From: an uncultured Slackia sp.
Lineage (GTDB): Bacteria > Actinomycetota > Coriobacteriia > Coriobacteriales > Eggerthellaceae
Assembly (NCBI GenBank): GCA_900553775.1
Contig: USEZ01000031.1
Location: 1-14,941, forward strand
DNA: 14,941 bases
Direction: 5' to 3'
How positions within the stretch are numbered: position 1 is the stretch's first letter; each line of letters starts with the position of its first letter. The notes beneath the pieces are model-generated. The model did not search any database. It saw only the letters and a program-made list of their open reading frames with translations, and was not told the DNA's origin. Shown in pieces: positions 1-12,000 of this stretch. Both the position numbers and the translations under genes were made by a program.

Positions 1-3000
1 GTGCGCACCTTGGCGTCGTGGGGCGCGTCCTCCGCGATCCCCGCGTCGACGTAGGCGCGGTCCATGTCGGAGTCCACCTCGTCGTCGCCGCCGACGCCGC
101 GGTGCGTGACGACCCACGCGTGGCCTGCGGCCGCGCCGTGGGCCGTCAGGTCGTCGTTGTCGACGCGCACCTTGAAGCCGCGCAGGTGCGGCGCCTTCGC
201 GTCGTCGACGTAGGTCGTGCGCACCTCGAAGGCGTAGACGCCCGCGTCGGTGGTCGTCGCGGTGCGCACCGGCTCGTCGGGGTCGAGCCTCCATTCGCCT
301 GCCGCCTCGTCCCACCAGTACTGCTCGAGCGTCACCTCCATGCCGGAGACGCCGCCCTCGTCGAGCTGCTTGACGCCGTCGCGGTTCGCGTCCTCGAACA
401 CCGTGTCGCCCACGAAGCCCTTCGCCGAGTCCACGAAGCCGAGCGCGATCGAGTCGCGCGGCGCGTAGCCGGACGCGCGGTCGCCGTCGACCGCGTAGTC
501 GGGCCTGCCGCCCTCCATGGGAGGGGCGGACTCGAACGGGGCGGTCTCGTGCTCGCCGTGCAGCGTGACGGCGTCGTTGTCGCCGTCGTTGTCGAGCGGC
601 GAGTTCGCGTGCACGTACGGCGAGGCCTTCAGGTAGCGGTCCGCCTCGCCCTCGTTGAGGTTCTGCGCCTTCACGACGTAGCTCCTGTCCGTGGGCATGA
701 GGAACGAGAACGCCCCGTCGGCGGCCGTCACGGCCACGGCGGGATTTCCGTCGGCGTCGAGCGCGGCGTCCTCCGCCACCTCGTCGGTCGCGGGGTCGTA
801 CTCGTGCACGCTCACGCGCATGTTGGCCAGGCGCGCCTCGGGCTTCTTGCCGTCGGGACGCTGCTCGTCGAGCCAGCCGTCGATCGGCGAGGCCTCGGCC
901 GCGCCGCCCTCGAGGACGTCGTCGCGCCACGCCAGGCCGCCGTAGCGCACGGGCATGCTCACGCCCACGTCGTAGGACATCGCGGCGGCGTCGTAGGCGG
1001 CCGCCCCGGCCTCGTCGACGGCCTTCACCTCGAACGCCTCGGTCGTGACGGAGAGCGTCGACGACCCGTCGTCGGCCGGCTTACGCTCGACGGAGAGGCC
1101 CACCGGCTCGCCCGCGTCGAGGCCCGAGCCCGTCTCGAATTTCGTCGGCGCGTAGTTGCGGTACCGATCGGGGAAGGTGTAGCGCAGGCGGTACTTCGGC
1201 ACGGCCGGGGCCCCGGGGCTCTGGACCGTGCCCGTGGGGGCGAGGTTGGAGAACGCGAAGTAGCCCGAGTTGCCGTAGTAGTCGCGCTCGGTGACGTAGG
1301 TATAGGGGCCGCCCGCCGTGGCCACGATGGGGCTTCCCTGGTCGTTGAGCAGGGGCTCGCCCGTCTCGGGGTCGCACTGCACCCAGAGGCCGCCGTGCTC
1401 CTGGCCCACGCCCTCGACGAACCTCACGGCCTGGCCGTCGCGGTTGACGGGCAGGCCGAACTCGTTGAGCAGCTCCACCTTCACGCCGTCGATGCCGGGG
1501 TCGTCGGCCGCGCCGTCGTAGTCGAGGTCCTTGAGCTTGGCGCCGCTCTCGAAGCGCTCGCCCGTGTCGGGGTCGGCGCCCGCGAGCAGGCGGCGCCCGT
1601 TGGCGCTCGCGCGGTAGTCCTCGGCGCCGTTGACGGTGTCGTCGGCCAGGCCGTCCCAGTCGGCGTCGTGCCACACGTAGTCGCCGATGTAGCCGCGGCC
1701 CGAGGGCGCGTTCACGTAGGCGCCGGCCTTGCCGTTCTCTTCGACGAAGACGTTTTTACCCGCGTCGGTCTCGTCGCCTGCCTTCATCAGGAAGGTATTC
1801 CATTGCACCACGTCGGCGACATCGGCGGAAGGCGCCTCGGTATCGGCGGACGCATCGCCCACGTGCATCTCGACGTTCAAAGGCGCCCGCATCGTGCATA
1901 CCAGATCGAGGCGTTCGTGAGGATGCGGCTCCACGGTTCCATTGGCCTGCGCCCAAACGGCGCGCACGCCTTTGAGCAGGCTTTCTTCCTGGTCGGGGTG
2001 CGCCGCCACATACGCTTTCATCTCGGAAAGCGGCACGAAGCCTTCCGCCTTGAGCTTGGCGGGGTCGTTATAGCGTTCGGATATCCAAAGCTGGCGCGCT
2101 TCGCCATCGGTCAGGCTACCGGTATCGGGCAGATCGGCCGCCGTGCCCGCCCTCAAAACGCCGCTGCCGTCGTAGAAAAACGGCGCCACGTAGACCGAGC
2201 TCTCTTTGTCGTCGAGCACGCGATACGACTCGCCGTTCACGCCGTCGGAGGGTGTGTGGATTCTTAAAGCTATGTCGTCGAAGCTTACCGGCCAGCCGTT
2301 CCATTGCGAATCGCGCGGAATGAGGTCGAACGGGGCTTGCGATTCGGGCAGCACTTTGTAGTCACCCTCATAGGGAAGCACGTCGTAGAGCACCGAGCGC
2401 ACGTACTTACCTGTCGAATCGTTCTCTACGTACCCGTTCTTCAGGCGCGCTTCGTATTCGTACGGGGTTCCCTCGGGAACCGGCACCGCGCCGCCGTTTT
2501 TCCAATCGTAATAATCGGCCAGATCGCTCGAAGACACCTTGGACTGCTGAATCTTTTTGTTCTCGACGAACGACAGCGACGCAAGCTCGATATCGAGCAT
2601 GGTCTGGTTGATGTCGTTGTCGAGGTTGGCATCGCGCGTGTCGATGATCCAGCCGATGAGCTTGTTGCCCTCCTGCCGCTCGGGCACGTAGGGTTTGAAG
2701 CGCCCGTCTTTATGGACGTAACCGATGCAGTTGAGCAGGCTCGAGCTGGTCGAAGAGCTCGAGCCCTCGCGGATCGGAGCCATCACGTCGAGCACGAGCG
2801 TCTGACCGGGCTCGAGCGTGCCGCTGAAATTCCACGCCATGTATTTGCGATTCTGCAGAAGGTTCGGGCCGAGCTGGTCTTTCTGCGCGATATCGGCGCC
2901 CAAGGCCGGATTCGGCATGAACTTCTCGTAATCGACGCCCACGGTTTTGCCGGTTTCGTCGACGACGTGATACGTCCACGAAACGGCGGCGTTATCGAGA

Positions 3001-6000
3001 CTCGACGCATACACCTCGTTGCCGTCGTCATCGACGCCCGGGTAGGTGGCGTAGCCGTCATTCAGGGGGCTTTCGGGGTTGTTCTCGACATCCGACCACG
3101 TTTTATAGAAGAACTTGCCAGGTTCGGTCGGCATGTCTTCGATGAACGGGAACATGATCGACAAATCGGGCCTGGTGGCCGTGTCGGCCTTGTCGTCGAT
3201 GCCGAGGGCGCCGAGCGCCTCGGTCGAAAGATTGGTCAGCTTCAGGCGGTATTTCATCATGCGCGACAGGCCCGTGTCGATGGCGAAGTTCTTCTGCCAC
3301 GCGTAGCCTTCCTTCGGAGAGCCGTAGAAATACTGCTGGTCCATGTCGATGGCGAGGTGGGGCTGCTCGGGATTGCGGTACAAACCTGCCCGGGCGCGCT
3401 CGGTCGAGGCGAACTTCGTATCGTCGTAGCGCGGGCTCGCCGTTGCGAAATGGTTCATATGCATCGGCGAGACCTGCTCGTCGGTCGTGGTCGAGATGGA
3501 AGCGCCCGCCGCATACGCGCGCACCGATTCGGGCATCGACGTGCCGTTGACGGTTTCGAGGTTGCCCGCGGCGTCATACACCGGATCGCCGTTTTCGTCG
3601 CGCTGCACCTCCCAGCCGATATTCTCCCTTTCGGGGTCGATGTCGTCGGGCTCCTGCGAACCGAGCGTTTCGGGACGCGCCGCATCGTCGGGAACCGCAT
3701 CGACCGCCATGCGGAAGCCCTGCGGCACAGGATAGATCCGCGCGAACGAGTCGTCGGCAAGCGCCTCTTTGCCCTGCTTTCGTGCAGCCGCGTCGATATC
3801 CTGGGCCTTCACGACCCAGCGAAGCTGCCTGATAACGTTATCTTCGCCGACGGCCTGCTTGATCTCGGCTTCGTCAATCGTGTAGTTGACCTTGTCGGAA
3901 ACGGCATAGCCGTCTCGGTTGCCCAGCATGACCCACTCGCCTTGCGCATCGCGGTCGGCCTTCATGCCGGGAAGGGTATATGCGGCATCGCCTTGGTAGG
4001 CCCCGTTGTCGGCTGCCGTATCTTCGGGAACCACGCGAGCGAGCACGTACACGCGCAGGTGGTCTTCGATCTCTTTGAGATACGTCGCCTCTTCGGCGGA
4101 AACCCCGCCGTCGGAAGCGTCGATCCCTTGCGCGACGCCGTCGGCGCCTGCGATCTCCCACACGCCCACATCGATGGATTTGAAGTTGTGCCTCATCAGC
4201 TTGCCCTCGTTGGGCGCATCGCCCGACAGGCCCTTCAGGGTGCCGCGCAGCGGAATCTGCCAGTCCACCATGAAGGAGTTGACCGATCCGCCGTCGTTGG
4301 TGGCCTGGTCGAGCAGCACGCCGTATTCGCCGTTGATGTACGGGTCGTCGGCGACGTCGGCGCCCAGGTCGGGATTGCCCACCAGCGAGCGCAACTCGAG
4401 CGTGTCGATACGCGCCGTGGCATCGGGATAGGCCACGGCGAAGCGGCCTGCCGCCGCGAACGCGTAGCGGTCGCTCAGATCGCCGTCGCCGTCGTGATCG
4501 ACCTCGGCGGCGGTCGGCGTGGCCGCGCCGTCTTCGGCAAGCTCGACGAAATCGAAGGTCTCGTCGTCTTGGGCGGCGAACGACTCGTCGAATATCGTCG
4601 GGGGATCGCCGTGCTCGTTGCGGTCGAGCGCCGGCTTGGTCTCGACTTTCACCGACCCGTCGGAAGCGACGAAGCGATGATCCCACGCCTCGTCCCACGA
4701 ACCGTCGACCTTGATCCACGAACCGTCGGCGCCTTCGATGCCCATATATGCGCGCGCCTCTTCGACGGCTTGCTGTTTGAACGCCCTATCCAGATCGGCG
4801 GCGGTCGTCTCCTGTCCGAGCGGAGAGGCATCCTCCTCGCCCACCGTGTTGTCGATACGCGTCTTCATCTTGAGCGTCAACGCGTAGCCCGATCCGAAAT
4901 AGCCGTCGATATGCACGCCCGAACGAGCCGCATCGATGAGCGAATCGTAGCGCGCGAACTCGTCGTCGGTTTCATCCGACGGCGCGGCGATGTCGATGAT
5001 GAACGTCTCGCCGTCGTGGTCTTTCGGCTTGGACGTATCCGATGCAGGCGGCGTCTGGTTCGGGTCGCCGGCGTCGGGCTTGGCATAGTCGGGGTCGGTG
5101 AAGTCGTCGGCTCCCCAGTCGGGGGCCTTTTCGATATGCACGAACCAGCCTTCGTCGTGAAGCTGCTTGGGCGTGATGACGCGCGGCTCCTGCATATCGG
5201 GAGTCAGGTATTCGAAATAGAACGATTCGCTTTCGAAATAGTTCCGGTCGGTCAGCGCCGTCTCGTCGTAGAAGGTCACGTTGCGCGGCAGATCGACCAC
5301 GAAACGCAGCTGCGCATGATTCAGCGCACCCTTATGGGCGCGGTCGTCTTCCGACGCAGGCTTGTTTTCCACCTTCACGCTGTACCAAGGGGCATCGCCG
5401 TACTGCAGCGGCTCGCCGAAATCGGGGGCATCCTGCTGAGGGGCCGTGGCACCGGTTCGGTCGATGTACTCCCCTGCCGCGGCGTCTTCGCCCTCATAGA
5501 ACACGCCGTCGCCTGCGGCCGGACGCCCGGTCGCGAAACGGTCGGTTTCGGGGTCGAACTCGACGGCATGCGATGCCACCAAACGCGGCTGCGCCGCACG
5601 CAGCTTCAGCGTGGAGAACACGCCCGCGTCCGCGCGCTCGTCGGGCACGCCCGTCTCTTTGCGGGCGAACGCGTCGGCGCACACGCCGTCGGCATCGGCG
5701 TCGAGCGCATGCAGAAGCGTCGCATCGGCGCCGTGCGAAGAAACGGCCAAGTCGGCCAGGGGCAAAGGCGCGCGGAACGCGTAGTCTTCCACGCTCGCGC
5801 CGTCGCTTGCGTCTTCTTCCGTATAGCCGTATTGGAATCCGGGCAACGTATTGGTGGGTGCCTTGAGCACCGTATCCTGCCCGTCGTCGATCGCATCGGC
5901 GGGAATAAGACCGAAAACCGCGCCGTTCTTGTCTTTTGCCTGGTAAGCATCGAGGCGATAATCGGCGTTCGCGTAGCCGAGCGAAACGCCCGGACCGCCC

Positions 6001-9000
6001 ACGGTATACGGATTGCCGCCGCCCGATTCGACCGCCTTGATGTCGTCGTCGGTCAGGAAGCGATAGCCCCCCATCTTCGAGGACACATAGGTAGAAACGT
6101 TCTCGTAGGAGCGCATGGTTTCAGCGTGCTGCGCATCGAAGCGCGGCGGCGCCACCGTGCACAGATTCACCTTGAACGTGCTCATGCCTCCCGAAGGAAT
6201 GCGCGCCTCCGCATTGCCGTTGACGATGGCTCCCTGTGCCCCGTCGGTGTCGTCGGCCTTCGCGACGAAGCGCACGACATAGCGCGACACGGGCTCGCCC
6301 GAACCGTCGGATGCGGCGAAGGTCTGGTACGACACGAACGCGTCGAAGAGCTTCTGATACTCCGCGTCGTTGCCGGAAAGCGCGCTTTTATCGGCGCGGT
6401 AATCGTCGGCCGTTGCCGTGGAAACCGACCAATCCTCGGCAGCGAGCGGATACTCCTTGCCGTCGGTCGGATACGGCTTGCCGTCGCGGCTGACCACCGC
6501 GATGCCTTCGGGAATGACCGATGTCACCACGGGCAGCGTCAGATCGCCCATGGAGCCGCCGTCGGTGGCGTAATTGTGCACGTTGCGCGGATACACGGAT
6601 TTCGAGTAATTCGAATAGTCTTTGCCCAGGGTGTCGAGCCAGTAGCGATTTTCCACGTGCATATTCAGCTGCACGCGCTCCATCTCGGTATTCAGATAGT
6701 ATGCATCGCCGTCGCCCGTCACGCCGTCGTCGCCGACGGTGTTCCACACGCGCACGAGCGGCTGGCGCTGCTTGGCCGCACCGCCCGTGGCGGCCCAAAT
6801 GCGCGTGCCGTCTTTATCGGCCGCGAAAAGCTTGACGCCGGCCGCGGCGAAGTCGTCTTCGACGGCCGTGCCGAGCGGCGCATCGGGCGTTACCGCGACG
6901 CTGTGGTTCTGCACGGTCTGGCCGCCCGCAAACGGCATATTGGGAGAGCCGTAGCTCAGATCCCAGCGGCCGCGCGTGTTGGGATAGCCCCAGTCGCTGA
7001 AGGCCTTTATCGCCCATTGGTAATCCATGCCGAGCACCTGAAGGTCGTGCTCGGACGAATCGGCATTGCGGCCTTCGAAGTGATCGATGTCGAGCACGTG
7101 GTAATACGAGCTTGCAGGGCTCGCTTTTCCGGACGACTCGTCGTCCCACGGAGCCACGAGCAGACGGTCGTACCAGGCGCCGTTTTCGTTGTTCGCGAAC
7201 ACGTGGCTCGGAATTTCCACGTCGATCTTATAGCCGCCGTCGGCATAGGCGTCGGCATCGGAAGCGTCGGCCTCCGTCGAATCGACGGCGCGGCCGAACC
7301 ATTTGCCCAAATCGTGCTTGACCGTGATTTTGAGGACCCACGGCTGCGAGCTTTCCGTGTAGCCTGTGCTTTCGCCGTCGGCGCTTTCCGCCTTCTTCGA
7401 TTCGTACACCGCGTTATCCGAAGGCGCCGCGGAATAGTCCTGCGTGCCGTCGGCGAGCACGTTGCCGACATAGTAGCTGGCAGGGTCTTGCGAATCGCTC
7501 GGCGCGTCGTAGCCGCGATAGTCGCCATAAGGCGTCTGCAGCACTTCCACGGTATAGGCGTCGGCGGGAATGTCGACGAAGGCGTCGGTCAGCGCGGCGT
7601 CTTGCGCGTAATCGCCGTTCCAGCCCTTCTTCTCAAGCACGCGGGCCTTCACGTCGAGCACCGACGGATCGAGCGGGCCCTCCTTGTCGGGCAAGGCGGC
7701 GCCGTCGACGAAATCGGGCTCCACGCCGCGCGGCATCACGTAGACCATCTCCACGCCATCGAGCGTGCGGTCGCCGTAATTGAGCGCCTGCAAACGCGTC
7801 GTGAAGTCTTGGTTGTATTGCAGCATGGAATCGTAGCGGTTGAACACGATTCCCTTCGCGTCGTAGATGTTGTCGTATTCGCCGATTTCATCTTCGTCGG
7901 ATTGGATATACGCCTCATGCGGATCGCGCACGATATCGGAATTGCCGCCGCTTCGGTAGGCGCGCTCCTCTTTGTAGCTTTGCGTGTCGCCGGGTTCGAG
8001 AGAGCTCGCCGAGGCAAGCCAGGCGCTGCGCAGATGCAGGCGCGTCTGGCTCCATACCAAAGGCGTGGCGATGCCCCCGTTGCCTTCGAGGGTCGTGCGG
8101 GGATCGGTCACGAACTCATGGAAGTCTCTGTTGTATTCGCCGTCTTGCTTCAGATTTTCCGTCTCCTGCTTGAGGTCGCCCTCTTGATCTTCGTTCGGCG
8201 TGAGAAGCCACGTATCCGCGGGAAGCGCATCCATGAAATCGGCGCCGTCGGACACGCGCGGCGTGTAGCGCGTCTTCTGGGCGGCGCGTTCAGTTTTCAT
8301 GTCGGCGTCGAGGAACACGTCGTTGTTGCCCGATTCGCCTTCCGTTTCGTCCATCTCTCCGTTGACCGAAGACCCGGGAATATAGGCATAGGACGCATCG
8401 AAGGCTTCCCATCGGTCGGACTGCGCGGGCTTGTCGCCCGAAAACGCCGCTTCGTGCATCAAGGCGTCCATGTCCATGAGCTTCGAGGCGGTTCCGACCT
8501 CCCTCACGTCATCGGATTCGGAAATGCCGAAATCGGGGCCGAGTCCGTTGACGTTGTGCTCGGAGCTGTATCTGAATTCGGAGTAGTATTCGCCGACGCG
8601 CGGGAAAAACGCAGGAGAGCGGTCGGTATCGGTTGCCAGGTCGCGGTCTTGGTCGAGCGACACGCGCGCAAGCCCGTCCGTTTTCGCCTTCACCGCGAAC
8701 GAAACCTCGATCCGGTCGCCGATTTCCATGCGCACGGGCGTGCCGTCGGCGCGCTCGTAGGCGATGCGGTACAGACCGAACGTCGTCTCGTTGCTGACGC
8801 CCTGCGCGCGCGGGTCGAGGTCGTCGAACGGCTTGCCGGCCTCGAGCCTGAAATCGGCGGCACGCGCCTTCGATTTCGCGTAGGTCATCGACCCGCCGTA
8901 GTCGGGCGCGGCGCCACTTGCCGCATCCACCTTTTCCACGGTCAGCGAAGCGCCCGCCGTTCGCTCGGCAAGCACCTCGTTTCCGTCTCTGTCGACCCAC

Positions 9001-12000
9001 GAGATATGCAGCATATCGGACGTGAGCGACGAAGGATCGGCTCCGGTCATTTCCAGATATGAGGAAGGGATGCGCTCGTAGATCGTGGGATTGTACAGCT
9101 CGCCTTCCAGGTCGGGAGCGCTGGAATTCGTGCCGCGCGGCATGTTGACGAGCGAGTCTTTGTAATAGAACGTCTCGCCCGGAATATAGGCGGTTTTCTG
9201 AAGCGCGTCGGGGTTATAGGGCGCGCGAGCCTGCTCTTCGGTCTGGAACGTCTGCGTTTGGAACTGCATCACGGGAACGCGGCGCCACACGTTCAGCGGC
9301 GCTTCGGCGTATTCGCTCGCCTTGGTGAGCGTGGTTCCGTGCTCGACCCGCGGGTCTTCGGCCGCCTCTTCGGGCTGTGCGCCGGGGTCGACCATCATGC
9401 CTTCATCGACACCCGCGTCGGGATCGAAGCCCATGCCGGGATCCACGCCGGCGCCCGGATCGACCATCATATCGCCGTCGAGGCCGGCATCGCCTTCGGA
9501 GGCGGCCTCGACGGCGCCGTCGTCGAAGGAAGATTCGGCGGCAGCAACGGCGATGCCGTCGTCGATTCCCGCATCGGGATCGAAGCCCATGTCGGGGTCG
9601 ATTCCGTCATGCGGGTCGACCGCCATGCCGTCGTCGACGCCCTCTTCGAAATCGGGCGTTTCAAGCACGGCGGGAGCCGTCACGAAATCGAGGATATTCT
9701 TCTCATGGTGGTAGTGGACAAAGCCCCAATCCACCTTCACGCCACCGAAGCAGTCGTCCTGCTCGATATTGCCCGTCGAGGGGCGCGCATCGGAGAAACG
9801 GCCCACGCCGACAAGCGCCACGTCTTCGAACGCGTAGGGCGTGACGCCGTCGGAGGTCGCAGGCACGTCGAAATACGTCCAGCGCACCTGGGTGACGTTC
9901 TTGAAGATATTGACGTGTTCGCCGGCCGCGGGCTCGGCGTCGGACGCGCTCTTTTCGCCTTCCTCATCGGCCGCATCTGCCTGAGGCTCGTCAGCGGCGG
10001 GCGCGCCGGCTCCGTCTTCGACGTTTTGGCCATCGGCCTCGGGTTCGGAAGGCACGCCGTAACGGGCCGCAAGGTCGGCCTCGCTCACCCACGCGCCCCC
10101 ATCGGGCAGCGATTCGTCGAAGTATTCCACCAAGATGGGCAGGCGCTCATGGTTCGTCGGCATATCGGCCGGATAGCGCACGTCCACATCGACGCCGTTT
10201 TCCTGCAGCACCTCCGTCCGCGACGCCGCGATCTTCGGTGATTCGGTCAGCTCGAACGAGCGGTATTCCACGCCCTGGCCCGTCGTCTTGTCTTCGACGG
10301 TTTTCATGAAGCTCGTCGTTACCGTGACGGCGCCGGCATGGCTCGTTTCGTTGGTGATGTTCGACACGGTCAGCTGCGCCGGGCTTCCGTCGTTGTCTTG
10401 CAGATAGTGATCGGGGTCGGTCAGCGACGGCTCGGTGAAGGCCCCTTCGATTTCAATGACGCCCCGGCCTTCGTCGTATTCATGCTTGTGGAACACGTTC
10501 GACGCATACGAAATGGCGCCGAAGCGGCCGTCGGTTTCGGACGGTTCGACGATCGCCGCATTGCCGCGGCTGTAAGCCACCATGGTGGCGCTTTGCCCCG
10601 CGATGCTTCCGCCGTCGTCGAACGTCGCATATACGGCATCGGTTCCGCTGTCGCCGACGTCGTATTGCGCATAGCCGTGCATCGGGGCGCACGTCGCGAT
10701 GAAGCGCGCCTGATAGGCTTTGCCCGCATAGGCGGGGTCGTCGGCGGTGCCGTTCCAGGCCGCATTGTCGGATGCGTCGTACACGGCGCCATCATGGCCC
10801 GCCGCCTTGTCGGTCATCTGGGTGATCACCCGTATCGTAAGCGACGTGCCGTACGGGATCTCGGTGCCGGCGGAACCTACCGACAACACCAGATTGCGGT
10901 TGTAGCCGAACGATTCCTCCCCGTCGACGGCGGGTTCGCCCGTCTGAGCGTCGATGCGCGAGTAATTGCGCGCAGGGTCGCATGCGATAGACGAATTCGG
11001 CACGCCGTCTTTGTCGGCGTCGCCCTCTTCGACCAGGCGCGCCGTGATCGACTCGTTCGGAATGCCCGTCGTGTTCTCGATGATTTCCCAGCCGACGATG
11101 CGCTGGGCTTCGGTCACCGCGAAGCGGGCATCCACCTTCTGCAGCGGCAGCTGCTTGCCGCCGTAAGATTGCGCCGAGCCGATGCCGAGCGTGTATTCCA
11201 CGTAGTCGCCCGCGAACAAGGCGCCGTTGGCGATATCGTTGCCTTTGCCGGCATACGGCGCGACGCTCGACGGATCGGACATGCTGTTCGAATGGGGATC
11301 GACAGGTGCTTCGGCCGCAGACTCGTCGGCGGCGCTATCGCCGCTGCCGCCTGCAGCCGCATCCTCGGATTCATCCGCACCCGATTCAAGCGTCTCGCCA
11401 TGCGATCCATCGAAAGCAGGGGCGTCCGTATCGGCCACGGAATCGGGCAGCGCGCCATCGGATGCGCCGTCGCTGCCGCCTTCGGGCGCAGGCACGTCTT
11501 GTTCTTCGGCGGGAGCGGGATCGTCCATGTCGCCCAGGTCGTACGCGAACACTTCCTGCTCGGAGCCGTTGAGCTCGACCGTCTTGCCGCGGTCGTACGA
11601 CACGTTCATCTGCGAACGCAAGTTCGACATGAAGACGCGGTTCTCGCGCACGACGCCGGCATCGTCGTGATACGTGGCATGGTTCGGGTCGATCGACTCG
11701 ATATTGGAAGCGGTCAAATACTGCTCGACTTCTTCATTCTGGCCGTAGCCGTTCGCGTGTTTGCCGAACGTCGGCGTGGACGTTTCGTTCCAGGCGGCAT
11801 CGGCCGCGAAATCGGCCGACGTGCGGTCGACGAACACGCCGTCGTAGCGAAACGCCGGACCCTCCTTCCGCCTGTCGGCAGCCAGATACTGGCCGCCGTC
11901 GAGCGTGGTCGCATCGTCATCGTAAGACGGATGGGCCGCCTTGAAATCGAGCGCGATGCTGTCTACATACGCCTTCGTATATTGCGTGTCTTCGGACGTG

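Larger units (their letters stand above)
1138..1745. other. Codon-use and GC3 discontinuity, sharp edge near 1740
   Basis: Counting codons of the minus-strand gene by hand, positions 1-1740 use GAG 39 : GAA 1 and GAC 68 : GAT 1. Positions 1741-3480 use GAG 23 : GAA 15 and GAC 32 : GAT 21. The change is completed within a few codons of 1740, where GAA (1740-1742) and runs such as gtttttacc begin. Isolated A/T-ending codons inside the low side occur only around 1140-1157 and 1300. The edge lies about 15 codons before the first SdrD-B-like module. Confidence 0.85.

Noticed and set aside
1740..1745. Codon-use break as an assembly chimera or a gene border
   Set aside because: The reading frame passes through without stop or frameshift and no start signal, terminator or spacer is visible. 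An assembly join that kept frame and module order cannot be fully excluded, but it is less likely.
2118..2132. LPDTG, a sortase-type LPxTG motif, in the giant protein
   Set aside because: It is followed by SLTDGEARQLW and more folded sequence, with no hydrophobic segment or basic tail, and the reading frame continues for about 700 codons. It is a chance match, not an anchor.
18..2267. Long + strand open frame (749 codons)
   Set aside because: It is the exact complement, codon for codon, of the minus-strand gene; the product is Arg/Val/His/Gly-rich without any recognisable domain, while the minus frame gives clear SdrD-B-like modules.
2265..2267. Single TTA leucine codon as a possible bldA-type translational control
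   Set aside because: One TTA in a strongly G/C-biased gene is expected by chance, and nothing shows that the organism has a rare-Leu-tRNA control system.
3874..4719. Minus-strand open frame of 281 codons in another register, and the one at 1081-1674
   Set aside because: Both overlap the giant gene in a different frame and are Arg-rich low-complexity translations typical of off-frame reading of G+C-rich DNA.
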